A DNA stretch of 64,000 nucleotides from Pseudohalioglobus sediminis (GTDB lineage Bacteria; Pseudomonadota; Gammaproteobacteria; Pseudomonadales; Halieaceae). Where the stretch lies: assembly GCF_008370495.1 (NCBI RefSeq), contig NZ_VTUX01000009.1, forward strand, positions 62,376-126,375, read 5' to 3'. The notes beneath the pieces are model-generated. The model worked only from the letters and a program-made list of their open reading frames with translations. It was not told the origin of the DNA and searched no databases. Positions 56,638 through 64,000 of the stretch are shown here, in pieces; position 1 is the first letter of the stretch, and every line of letters starts with the position of its first letter. A program made the position numbers and the translations under genes.

Positions 56638-56660
56638 CCCTGAACCGTTTACCGCGCAGG
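56638..56660 (+). repeat. Hairpin repeat, 3'-half only
   Basis: CCCTGAACCGTTTACCGCGC plus AGGACCAGGAAC match the right arm and flank of the family; preceded by the loop end CTTCCGAG. The left arm is missing. Confidence 0.7.
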
Positions 56661-56777
56661 ACCAGGAACTAACCTCCAAAGCATTTACCTCCCGCAAAAA
56701 CCCGCAGAACCGCTACCGCTTGATTTTCGCCACCACTCCCCGCAACCTGTGCAGACCGATAACGAAGAACCGCCGCC

Positions 56778-57080
56778 ATGAACCTGAACCAGACCATCAC
56801 GCTTTCACCCGAAGTCATTTCCCAGGAAGTTTCCGGGGAGACCGTGTTACTGGACCTGCAGAGCGAGAACTACTTCGGCCTGGACGAAGTCGGCACGCGC
56901 ATCTGGCAGCTGATACAGGAATCCGGGCAGTTGCAAACCGTCTACGATACGTTGCTGCAAGAATACGACGTGACGCCCGCACAGCTGCAGCAGGATCTGG
57001 AAAAGCTGCTGCAAGCCATCCAGGCTGCCGGGCTGGTCAGCCTGGAAGCAGCCAGCAACGAGACAGCGGCCAACGATTAA
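56778..57080 (+). CDS. PqqD family protein (orphan RiPP-recognition-type domain)
   Basis: 100 residues. PqqD/RRE fold signature: ETVLLDLQSENYFGLDEVGTRIWQL (about 22-46), then a helical half YDTLLQEYDVTPAQLQQDLEKLLQ and AAGLVSL. Such domains bind leader peptides for radical-SAM or lasso-type maturation. No precursor peptide, radical SAM, cyclase or ABC gene is adjacent. It lies 25 bp before a molybdopterin oxidoreductase, so the two are probably co-transcribed. No RBS better than GAAGAACC is seen. Confidence 0.8.
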   Translation: MNLNQTITLSPEVISQEVSGETVLLDLQSENYFGLDEVGTRIWQLIQESGQLQTVYDTLLQEYDVTPAQLQQDLEKLLQAIQAAGLVSLEAASNETAAND

Positions 57081-57105
57081 CACCCACCCACCGAGGGAAA
57101 GCCCC

Positions 57106-59235
57106 ATGCCTACTACCCACCGCCGCGCCTGCCACCTCTGTGAAGCCATCTGCGGGCTGGTCATCGAAACCGAGGGCGAGCAGATTCTCTCCATCAAGGG
57201 CGACAAGGACGACCCCCTCAGCCGCGGCCACATCTGCCCCAAGGCGGTGGCGCTGCGGGACATCCACGAGGACCCGGATCGACTGCGCCAACCGGTGAAA
57301 AAAGTCATCGGCGACAGCGGCGAGACCCGCTGGGAAACCCTCTCCTGGGACGAGGCCCTGGACACCGCCGCCGCGGCCCTGGTGCGCACTATCGGTGAGC
57401 ACGGCGTGCATGCAGTGGGCGTTTACGCCGGCAATCCCTCGGTACACAACTACGGCATGATCACCCATGCCGGCAACCTGTTCCGGCATATCCGCACCAA
57501 CAACCGTTTCTCCGCCACCTCGGTGGACCAGTTACCGCACCACCTCGCCGCGTACTGGCTCTATGGCCACAAGGTGCTGTTTGCCGTGCCCGACATCGAT
57601 CGCACGCAGTATTTCCTGATGCTGGGGGCCAACCCCCTGGCCTCCAACGGCAGCCTGTGGACGGTGCCGGATGTGAAGAAGCGCATCAAGGCGCTGCAGG
57701 CGCGCGGTGGCAAACTGGTGGTGGTCGATCCGCGGCGCACGGAAACCGCGGAGCTGGCCAGCGAGCATTTCTTTATCACCCCCGGCAGCGATGCGCTGTT
57801 GCTGCTGGCACTGCTGAACACGCTGTTCAGCGAAGGCCTGGTGGACCTCGGTCACCTGGCGCCCTTCACCACCGGGCTGGCGGAAGTGGAGCAGGCCATC
57901 GCCGGGTTCACCCCGGAGTTCGCCGCGCCCCATACCGGCATCGAGGCCGACGCCATCCGCCGGCTGGCGCGGGAGCTGTCGGCGGCGGAGGCCGGCATCT
58001 GCTATGGGCGCATGGGTTGCTCAACCCAGCGCTACGGGGCCCTGTGCCAGTGGCTGATCCAGCTGATCAACATCGCCACCGGCAACCTCGACAAACCGGG
58101 TGGCAGCCTGTTTGCCACGCCGGCGGTGGACACCGTGGCCACATCCGGGCCCGGTGGCTTCAACCGCCACCAGAGTCGCGTGCGCGGCCTGCCCGAGTTC
58201 GACCGGGAACTGCCCGCCGCGGCCATGGCCGAGGAAATCACCACCCCCGGTGAAGGCCAGATCCGCGCGCTGTTCACCGGTGCCGGCAACCCGGTGCTGT
58301 CCACCCCCAACGGCGCGCAACTGGACGCGGCGCTGGAACAACTGGATTTCATGGTATCGCTGGACCCGTACATCAACGAAACCACCCGGCACGCCGATAT
58401 CATCCTGCCGCCCACATCACCACTGGAGCATGACCACTACGACCTCACCTTCCACCTGCTGGCGGTGCGCAACACCACCCGCTACAACCCGCCCCTGTTC
58501 GACAAGCCCGAGGGCGCCCTGCACGACTGGGAGATTTTTTCCGAACTCGGCAAGCGTGTCGCCGCGGGCCTCGGCCAGGACGCCCAGGAGGCGGTGCCGC
58601 CGGAGCAGATCGTCGATATGGGCCTGAGGGCGGGGCCGTGGCAGGAGCGCGGGCTCAGCCTGGCGGAGCTGAAGAACAACCCCTCGGGCATCGACCTCGG
58701 GCCATTGCAGTCGCAGCTGCCGGAGCGGCTGATGACCCCCGACAAACAGATCCGCTGCGATGCCGCGGCACCACTCGCGGACCTGGCCCGGCTGCACGCG
58801 GAATTTGCCGATGCAGGGCAGCAGGCCAACGGTGACGGCACGCCACTGCGGCTGATTGGCCGGCGCCATGTGCGCTCCAACAATTCGTGGATGCACAACT
58901 ACCGCCGGCTGGTCAAAGGCCGCGATCGTTGCACCCTGCTGATGCACCCGGACGACATGGCCGCGCGCGCTATCGCCGATGGCAGCAGCGTACAGGTGCG
59001 CTCACGGGTCGGTGAGCTCGCGGTGACGGTGGAGGCCAGCGATAGCATGATGCCCGGCGTGGTCAGCCTGCCCCACGGCTACGGCCACAATCGCCAGGGC
59101 ATCCGCATGGACATCGCCGAGGCCCACGCCGGTGTCAGCTGCAACGACCTCACCGACGACCAGTACCTCGACGAGCTTTGCGGCAACGCCGCCGTCAATG
59201 GCGTCCCGGTGGAAGTATCCGCGGCCGCGCCCTGA
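57106..59235 (+). CDS. Molybdopterin oxidoreductase with [4Fe-4S] cluster
   Basis: 709 residues of the DMSO reductase superfamily. N-terminal cluster ligands C9, C12, C16 and C44 (CHLCEAIC...HICPK). Molybdopterin domains follow, with GANPLASNGSLWTVPDVKKR and FTGAGNPVLSTPN, and the C-terminal cofactor domain has LIGRRHVRSNNSWMHNYRRL and SLPHGYGHNRQG. No Tat signal, so probably cytoplasmic. It looks like the NasA/FdhF-like soluble group. The expected electron-transfer partner is not adjacent. Confidence 0.9.
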   Translation: MPTTHRRACHLCEAICGLVIETEGEQILSIKGDKDDPLSRGHICPKAVALRDIHEDPDRLRQPVKKVIGDSGETRWETLSWDEALDTAAAALVRTIGEHGVHAVGVYAGNPSVHNYGMITHAGNLFRHIRTNNRFSATSVDQLPHHLAAYWLYGHKVLFAVPDIDRTQYFLMLGANPLASNGSLWTVPDVKKRIKALQARGGKLVVVDPRRTETAELASEHFFITPGSDALLLLALLNTLFSEGLVDLGHLAPFTTGLAEVEQAIAGFTPEFAAPHTGIEADAIRRLARELSAAEAGICYGRMGCSTQRYGALCQWLIQLINIATGNLDKPGGSLFATPAVDTVATSGPGGFNRHQSRVRGLPEFDRELPAAAMAEEITTPGEGQIRALFTGAGNPVLSTPNGAQLDAALEQLDFMVSLDPYINETTRHADIILPPTSPLEHDHYDLTFHLLAVRNTTRYNPPLFDKPEGALHDWEIFSELGKRVAAGLGQDAQEAVPPEQIVDMGLRAGPWQERGLSLAELKNNPSGIDLGPLQSQLPERLMTPDKQIRCDAAAPLADLARLHAEFADAGQQANGDGTPLRLIGRRHVRSNNSWMHNYRRLVKGRDRCTLLMHPDDMAARAIADGSSVQVRSRVGELAVTVEASDSMMPGVVSLPHGYGHNRQGIRMDIAEAHAGVSCNDLTDDQYLDELCGNAAVNGVPVEVSAAAP

Positions 59236-59250
59236 GCGCAGGCTGCTTGC

Positions 59251-59560
59251 CAGCTAAAAACTCCTCGCGGCTGTGGCCGCTCCTACAAGCACCAGCAACC
59301 CACCCCGTGGGAGCGGCTACAGCCGCGATAACCCCACGCCACAAAAGGTACCCGCCAGCTAAAAACTCCTCGCGGCTGTGGCCGCTTCTACAAGCACCAC
59401 CAACCCACCCCGTAGGAGCGGCAACAGCCGCGATAACCCCACGCCACAAAAGGTACCCGCCAGCTAAAAACTCCTCGCGGCTGTGGCCGCTCCTACAGGC
59501 CCCACCAACCCACCCCGTGGGAGCGGCTACAGCCGCGATAACCCCGGGCAGAGAAATGTG
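59251..59560. repeat. 105-bp tandem REP array
   Basis: CAGCTAAAAACTCCTCGCGG starts at 59251, 59356 and 59461 (105-bp period). Each unit carries an inverted REP pair (GCGGCTGTGGCCGC... and GAGCGGCTACAGCCGC). Very few changes between copies (for example CTTCTA for CTCCTA, GGCAAC for GGCTAC) indicate a recent amplification of a whole BIME. Confidence 0.9.
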
Positions 59561-59647
59561 CTAAAACAACGACTCCAGCTGCTACTATGCAAGCCGGTAT
59601 ACTAGACTCGTGCTTTCATGGCACCACTTCCTGGGGGAGACAATCAC

Positions 59648-60241
59648 ATGTCCGGATTCACGATATTCCTGCTACTGGCACTGGCGCTGGCGATCTATGT
59701 CGTCAGCATCTACAACAAACTGGTCAGCCTGAAGAACCGCTTCAAGAACGCCTTCGCGCAGATCGAGGTGCAACTGAAACGGCGCTATGACCTGATCCCC
59801 AACCTGGTGGAAACCGCCAAGGGCTACATGGCCCACGAGCGTGAAACCCTGGAAGCGGTCACCACCGCTCGCAACGACGCCGCCGCCGCACTCAAGGCGC
59901 TGGAAGGCGGCAACCTGGGCGGTGCCGACATCGCCAAGCTGGCCAGCGCGGAAGGCGCACTGCAGGGTGCGCTGGGCAAACTCAACGTCACCATGGAAGC
60001 CTACCCGGACCTCAAGGCCAGCGAGAACATGCAGCAGCTGTCCGAGGAACTGACCACCACCGAGAACCGCATTGCCTTCGCGCGCCAGGGCTACAACGAC
60101 GCGGTGATGCAGTACAACACCTACCGCCAGAGCTTTCCGCCGGTGTTCTTCGCCGCCACCTTCGGCCACCCGGAAGATGCCAAACTGCTGGAATTCGAGG
60201 ATTCCGCAGAGATCCAGGCCGCGCCCAAGGTGACTTTTTAA
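59648..60241 (+). CDS. lemA: LemA family protein
   Basis: 197 residues from the ATG at 59648 with GGGGGAG upstream. One N-terminal membrane helix (5-20), then the LemA helical core: YNKLVSLKNRFKNAFAQIEV, LKRRYDLIPNLVETAKGYM, and TTTENRIAFARQGYNDAV near the end. Neighbour of an M48 protease, a pairing commonly seen with HtpX-like proteases and thought to be part of membrane-protein quality control. Confidence 0.93.
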   Translation: MSGFTIFLLLALALAIYVVSIYNKLVSLKNRFKNAFAQIEVQLKRRYDLIPNLVETAKGYMAHERETLEAVTTARNDAAAALKALEGGNLGGADIAKLASAEGALQGALGKLNVTMEAYPDLKASENMQQLSEELTTTENRIAFARQGYNDAVMQYNTYRQSFPPVFFAATFGHPEDAKLLEFEDSAEIQAAPKVTF

Positions 60242-60270
60242 GCGCAGATGCGCTTGTACCCGCAGGTCTT

Positions 60271-60336
60271 GATCGCGGCTGTAGCCGCTCCTACGGGGGT
60301 CGGCGCGTGTAGGAGCGGCTACAGCCGCGATCGGCA
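60271..60336. repeat. REP-like inverted pair
   Basis: TCGCGGCTGTAGCCGCTCCT and its inverted partner AGGAGCGGCTACAGCCGCGA, separated by about 20 bp, in the lemA-M48 gap. It could slow decay or attenuate transcription between the two genes. Confidence 0.8.
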
Positions 60337-60341
60337 CTAAG

Positions 60342-62300
60342 ATGGACTTCTTCCAGCAACAGGACATCGCTCGCCGCAACACCCGCGGCCTGGTGCTGGT
60401 ATTCTGCCTGGCGGTGCTGGCGCTGATTGTGCTGACCAATGCCGTGGTCGCCGGCTTCCTGTTCTTCGCCGACGACTACAACGTCTACAGCGGCAGCCGC
60501 GGCGGCCTGCAGGCCTTTCTCTCCTACTTCAGCTGGCAGCGTTTTGGCGGCATCGGCATTGCCGTCACCGCGGTGGTGGCGCTGGTGGTGCTGGTGCGCT
60601 GGATACAGCTGTCAACGGGCGGCAAGGTGGTCGCTGAAAGCATGGGCGGCGTGCGCATCCTGCCGCAAACCCGTGACCGCGCCGAGCGCCGCTGCCTCAA
60701 CGTGGTAGAGGAAATGGCACTGGCGGCGAACATGCCGGTACCGCCGGTCTACGTGATGAACCACGAGCGCGGCATCAACGCGTTCGCTGCCGGCATCGTC
60801 CCCGCCGACGCGGTAATCGCCGTGACCCGCGGCACCATCGATCACCTCAAACGCCATGAACTGCAGGGCGTGATCGCCCACGAATTCAGCCACATTCTCA
60901 ACGGCGACATGCGCCTGAACATCCGCCTTGCTGCCATGCTCAAAGGCATTACCTTCATCGGCGACGTGGGCCACATCCTGCTGCGCAGCAGCAACCGCGT
61001 GCGCACCGGCGGCAGTTCCCGGGGCCAGGGCGCGGCCCTGCCTATCCTGGGCCTGGCGCTGTGGGTGCTGGGTTGGCTGGGCGGGCTGGCGGCGGGTTTC
61101 ATCAAGGCCGGTATCAGCCGGCAGAAGGAATACCTGGCCGACGCCAGCGCGGTGCAGTTCACCCGCGATCCCCGTGGCATTGCCGATGCGCTGAAAGTCA
61201 TCGGCGGCTACCTGCCTGGCTCGCTGGTACACGCGGCGCGGGCGGCCGAGATGTCGCACATCTTTTTCGGCGAGATCGAGCACCACCTGTGGCAACTGTT
61301 CGCCACCCACCCACCGCTGCAGGAGCGCATCCGCCGGCTGGACAAACAGTGGGACGGCAACTACATACAGCGCAAACCCAAGCACTACCCCAACCCGAAG
61401 ATCGACCCCTCCGCGGTGGAAGGCCACGGGCGCGCAGCCATCGTTGCCGCGGCCATGGCCTCGGTGGCCGCAGCAGACAACCTGCAAGCCCGCCCCCAGC
61501 TGGAGGATGCCGACTTCCCCGATGACGTCCCCGGCCAGACAGCCCCGGACTACGAGGCCGAGACCGCCGAACAGGAAGGCATTCCCGTGGCCCTGGTGCG
61601 CCACAGCCATGAGCCGCTGGGTGCGCACGCGGTGATCAGCGCCCTGCTGATGAGCCCGGACGAGGCCATCTACCAGCAGCAGATGACCGTGCTGCAGGGC
61701 AGCGCAACGCGCGGCCTGGCCGAATTGACCCACACCCTGTACCCGGCGGTGGCGGCGCTGGGGGCACCGCGCCGGCTGCCGCTGATGGAAATGTGCCTGC
61801 CGGCGCTGAAAAGTATCTCATTCGGCCAGTACCGCAGCCTCAAGCAGACCCTGCTGCGGCTGATACAGGCGGACGCCCGCATAGAGCTGCACGAATGGTG
61901 CCTGTACCAGCTGGTGCGGCACTACCTGGACCCTGAGTTCATCCAGGTCAAACCCAGTAGCCCTCGGTACCGCAGGCTGGCCCGGGTCAGGCAGCCCCTG
62001 CAGGTGACGCTGTCGGTGCTGGCGCACGAGGGCGGCGGGCACACGGAAACGGTTTACCAGCTGGGCATGGCCGAGCTGGACCTGGCCGATACACCGCTGC
62101 TAGCGCGCGAACAGTGCAGCGTGGCCGCGTTCAGCAAGGCCGTACACACCCTGGCCGACGTCTACCCGCTGCTGAAACCGCGGGTGCTCAAGGCCATGAC
62201 CCTGGCCGCCGGTGAAGACGGCCGGCTCAGCCCGGAAGAGAAAGAGATCATCGCTGCCATGGCCGCGGTCATGGACTGCCCTTCACCCGAGCTGCTCTGA
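60342..62300 (+). CDS. Membrane M48 metalloprotease with TerB-like C-terminal region
   Basis: 652 residues. Two N-terminal helices (about 16-41 and 70-90), then the M48 core with the zinc motif HEFSH at 180-184 and a downstream glutamate in KEYLADASAVQF. Another hydrophobic segment lies at about 230-255. Residues 400-652 are an extra helical region ending LAAGEDGRLSPEEKEIIAAM, which resembles the TerB-like fold. HtpX-type proteases are only about 290 residues, so this is a much longer subtype. Pairs with lemA 100 bp upstream. Confidence 0.87.
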   Translation: MDFFQQQDIARRNTRGLVLVFCLAVLALIVLTNAVVAGFLFFADDYNVYSGSRGGLQAFLSYFSWQRFGGIGIAVTAVVALVVLVRWIQLSTGGKVVAESMGGVRILPQTRDRAERRCLNVVEEMALAANMPVPPVYVMNHERGINAFAAGIVPADAVIAVTRGTIDHLKRHELQGVIAHEFSHILNGDMRLNIRLAAMLKGITFIGDVGHILLRSSNRVRTGGSSRGQGAALPILGLALWVLGWLGGLAAGFIKAGISRQKEYLADASAVQFTRDPRGIADALKVIGGYLPGSLVHAARAAEMSHIFFGEIEHHLWQLFATHPPLQERIRRLDKQWDGNYIQRKPKHYPNPKIDPSAVEGHGRAAIVAAAMASVAAADNLQARPQLEDADFPDDVPGQTAPDYEAETAEQEGIPVALVRHSHEPLGAHAVISALLMSPDEAIYQQQMTVLQGSATRGLAELTHTLYPAVAALGAPRRLPLMEMCLPALKSISFGQYRSLKQTLLRLIQADARIELHEWCLYQLVRHYLDPEFIQVKPSSPRYRRLARVRQPLQVTLSVLAHEGGGHTETVYQLGMAELDLADTPLLAREQCSVAAFSKAVHTLADVYPLLKPRVLKAMTLAAGEDGRLSPEEKEIIAAMAAVMDCPSPELL

Positions 62301-62421
62301 GCCGGCGGCGCATCAATTTCGCCCTGCGACTTTCCAATCACCCCACCTGTGCTAGCCTGAATAATGCGCCGCCGGATTGCGGCGCCAAGCAATTACTTCC
62401 GTCAACCACAACAAGGATGTT

Positions 62422-62823
62422 ATGGCCATGGAACAGACACTACCCCTGGGCGCGGGGGCTTCACATGCCTGCGCGCAAACCACTACTTTCCCGCCGGCGG
62501 CGCGCTATCGCACCACCGATCGTGTACTGCAGATACTGCTCAATGGTGACCTGTCGCGGCTGCGCGCCGAATCCGTCGCCGAAAGCCTGGGCATGAGTTG
62601 CACCACCCTGCGTCGCCGCCTGCGCGCGGACCAGACCCACTACCAGTTCCTGCTGGATCGCGCCCGCCAGTACCGCTGCGAGCAACAGCTGCGCGACCAC
62701 TGGCTGCCGGGGAAATGCCTGGCGGACCAGCTTGGCTACCTGGAAGTGAACAGTTTCTACCGCGCCTTCCGGCGCTGGACGGGGCTGAACTACAGTGAGT
62801 ACAAAGAGCGCTACCACAACTGA
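62422..62823 (+). CDS. Stand-alone AraC-type HTH protein
   Basis: 133 residues from the ATG at 62422, preceded by AAGGA; another ATG is at 62428. The C-terminal 95 residues form a double-HTH AraC/XylS DNA-binding domain: RLRAESVAESLGMSCTTLRR and CLADQLGYLEVNSFYRAFRR, ending YSEYKERYHN. The usual sensor domain is absent; the first 40 residues are low in structure. It may be constitutively active or controlled by expression level. Confidence 0.82.
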   Translation: MAMEQTLPLGAGASHACAQTTTFPPAARYRTTDRVLQILLNGDLSRLRAESVAESLGMSCTTLRRRLRADQTHYQFLLDRARQYRCEQQLRDHWLPGKCLADQLGYLEVNSFYRAFRRWTGLNYSEYKERYHN

Positions 62824-62852
62824 CGGCGGGGTGACGCGAGTGCGGACGCACG

Positions 62853-64000
62853 CTAGTTAACCAGGCTCAGGCCCTTGTAGTTGCCGATCATCACCTTGTT
62901 GCGGCCGTTTTCCTTGCCGTGATAAAGCGCGGTGTCGGCGCGGGCGATACAGGCATCGAGGGATTCACCCTTGCGGAAAGCGGCAATGCCGAAGGTCATG
63001 GTGATGCTGAGGCGCTGGTCATCGAAGGCGACCAGGTTCTGCTCTACCGCCTCGCGCAGTTTCTCGGCCACCACGGCGGCGCCCTCGGTGTCGGTCTCGG
63101 GCAGCAGCAGGATGAATTCCTCGCCACCCCAGCGCGCCACCCGGTCCACCTCGCGCAGGCGGTCCTGCAGCAGTGCAGCGGTGCGCTTGAGCACGTGGTC
63201 GCCACAGACGTGACCATACTGGTCGTTGAACTGCTTGAAGTTGTCCACATCGGCCAGTACCACACAGAACGGTTTGCCGGAGCGGAAGGTGCGGCGGATC
63301 TCGCCCTCGGCCTCCTCGGTAAAGCCGCGACGGTTAAGCAGGCCGGTAAGGTGATCCACCCGCGCCACCCGGGCCAGCTGGCGGTTGGCCTCGCTCAGTT
63401 CCGCGGTGCGCTCGGCCACCTCGGTCTCCAGGGCGGTGTACATGGTGGTAAAGCGGTTGGCGAGCGACACCATCATCGACACCAGCACCGCCAGGAAGCC
63501 TAACGGCGCCAGCCGCGGGCTCTCCAGGGGCACCAGGTCGATGAGCATGTCGTTCAGCGCCGTGCACACGAAAATCAGCGTGCCCAGCAGCACGGTGCGC
63601 GCCTCGGCGTTGCCGGCGCGGGTCTCCCGGAACAGCACCCAGGGCGCCAGCACCATGCTGGGCAGGCACAGCAACTGCCACCACTCCAGGGTGAGGTAGT
63701 GCACGGTGTGCCCGGGTATGGCCACCACCAGCAGGGCCGCCAACACGAAGGTCAGCTGGTAGGCGCGCAGCCAGCGCTTGATGGGCAGGCGCAACAGCGA
63801 CCAGATCATCTGGATGGCTACTGCCGGAAACAGGTAAACGGCCCCGAACTCGATCTTCTTCATGGTCAGGAAGGTGAGATCAGTGGCGTACTTCCACTGC
63901 GTCAGCATGACCCCGTAGATCGCGATATTGCAGGCCATCAGCCCGAACCAGAAAAACGTCTCCAGGCTGCGATTGCGCCAGTACAGGTAGAGGTGATAAC
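62853..64000 (-). CDS. Diguanylate cyclase, membrane sensor (5' end outside window)
   Basis: Open to the window edge on the minus strand, so the N-terminus is missing; the visible 380 residues start in membrane helices with YHLYLYWRNRS, as in 7TMR-type sensors. About six helices, then a short coiled coil (EVAERTAELSEANRQLARV), then GGDEF: DHLTGLLNRRGF, active loop GGEEF, and an inhibitory-site RxxD (REVD) five residues before it. An active, feedback-inhibited c-di-GMP synthase is predicted. Confidence 0.92.
   Translation of the reverse strand, partial: YHLYLYWRNRSLETFFWFGLMACNIAIYGVMLTQWKYATDLTFLTMKKIEFGAVYLFPAVAIQMIWSLLRLPIKRWLRAYQLTFVLAALLVVAIPGHTVHYLTLEWWQLLCLPSMVLAPWVLFRETRAGNAEARTVLLGTLIFVCTALNDMLIDLVPLESPRLAPLGFLAVLVSMMVSLANRFTTMYTALETEVAERTAELSEANRQLARVARVDHLTGLLNRRGFTEEAEGEIRRTFRSGKPFCVVLADVDNFKQFNDQYGHVCGDHVLKRTAALLQDRLREVDRVARWGGEEFILLLPETDTEGAAVVAEKLREAVEQNLVAFDDQRLSITMTFGIAAFRKGESLDACIARADTALYHGKENGRNKVMIGNYKGLSLVN

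Noticed and set aside
52458-56660. Integron attC sites
   Set aside because: The hairpins lack the attC core ends (GTTRRRY/RYYYAAC), no cassette ORF sits between consecutive copies, and no integrase gene is visible. A shared evolutionary logic remains possible.
56778-57080. PQQ biosynthesis operon
   Set aside because: Only a PqqD-like domain is present; pqqA, B, C and E are absent in the window.

Overview
The window is high-GC, densely packed gammaproteobacterial chromosome. The core genes (rpsF-rpsR-DUF2232-rplI beside dnaB, radA, rlmB, rnr, gdhA, an EttA C-terminus) and the porin-rich, REP-rich accessory content suggest a marine, Halieaceae-like (OM60/NOR5-type) or related bacterium. That taxonomic guess is inference; no 16S gene is present.

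Region 1 (1-15.8 kb) is housekeeping. It holds the end of ettA, a PilZ protein, radA, an acyl-CoA synthetase, an overlapping pair of replication genes (three tandem DnaT-like domains, then a lambda-P-like putative helicase loader), a GIY-YIG nuclease among small palindromic repeats, dnaB, the rpsF/rpsR/DUF2232/rplI operon, rlmB, rnr, gdhA and tRNA-Leu(CAG). A perfect-stem cloverleaf-like DNA element lies between rlmB and rpsF.

Region 2 (15.9-26.7 kb) looks like one outer-membrane/periplasm system for small amide or dipeptide substrates. It contains two secreted amidohydrolases, the 37-codon remnant of a third, an AraC regulator, an OprB-like porin, a second predicted beta-barrel protein, a secreted M19-type dipeptidase, and a porin whose N-terminus is an amidohydrolase beta-sandwich without its catalytic barrel. 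A broken Lrp/AsnC regulator follows.

Region 3 (26.7-34.3 kb) has a DUF3302/HlyD pair (YiaW/YiaV-like), a lipocalin-like protein, a P450, an SDR, an AraC regulator, a dihydroxyacetophenone-dioxygenase-like cupin and a sodium:solute symporter. Two intergenic regions here share a 30-bp element with CGAA repeats 21 bp apart, a likely AraC operator linking the SDR/AraC and cupin/symporter pairs.

Region 4 (34.3-52.4 kb) has a Kef-type antiporter, a complete five-gene oligopeptide/microcin-C-type ABC importer, pirin, small membrane and envelope proteins, a PlpD-like patatin autotransporter, and a LysR/DUF4437-cupin divergent pair.

Region 5 (52.4-56.7 kb) is an island of unusual hairpin repeats (conserved asymmetric loop, variable but complementary arms; three copies in an exact 174-bp tandem) flanking a lipoprotein that fuses a parallel beta-helix to a diheme cytochrome. 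Region 6 (56.7-64 kb) has an orphan PqqD-like protein next to a molybdopterin oxidoreductase, a 105-bp tandem REP array, LemA, a membrane M48 protease, a stand-alone AraC-type HTH protein and a diguanylate cyclase cut by the window edge.
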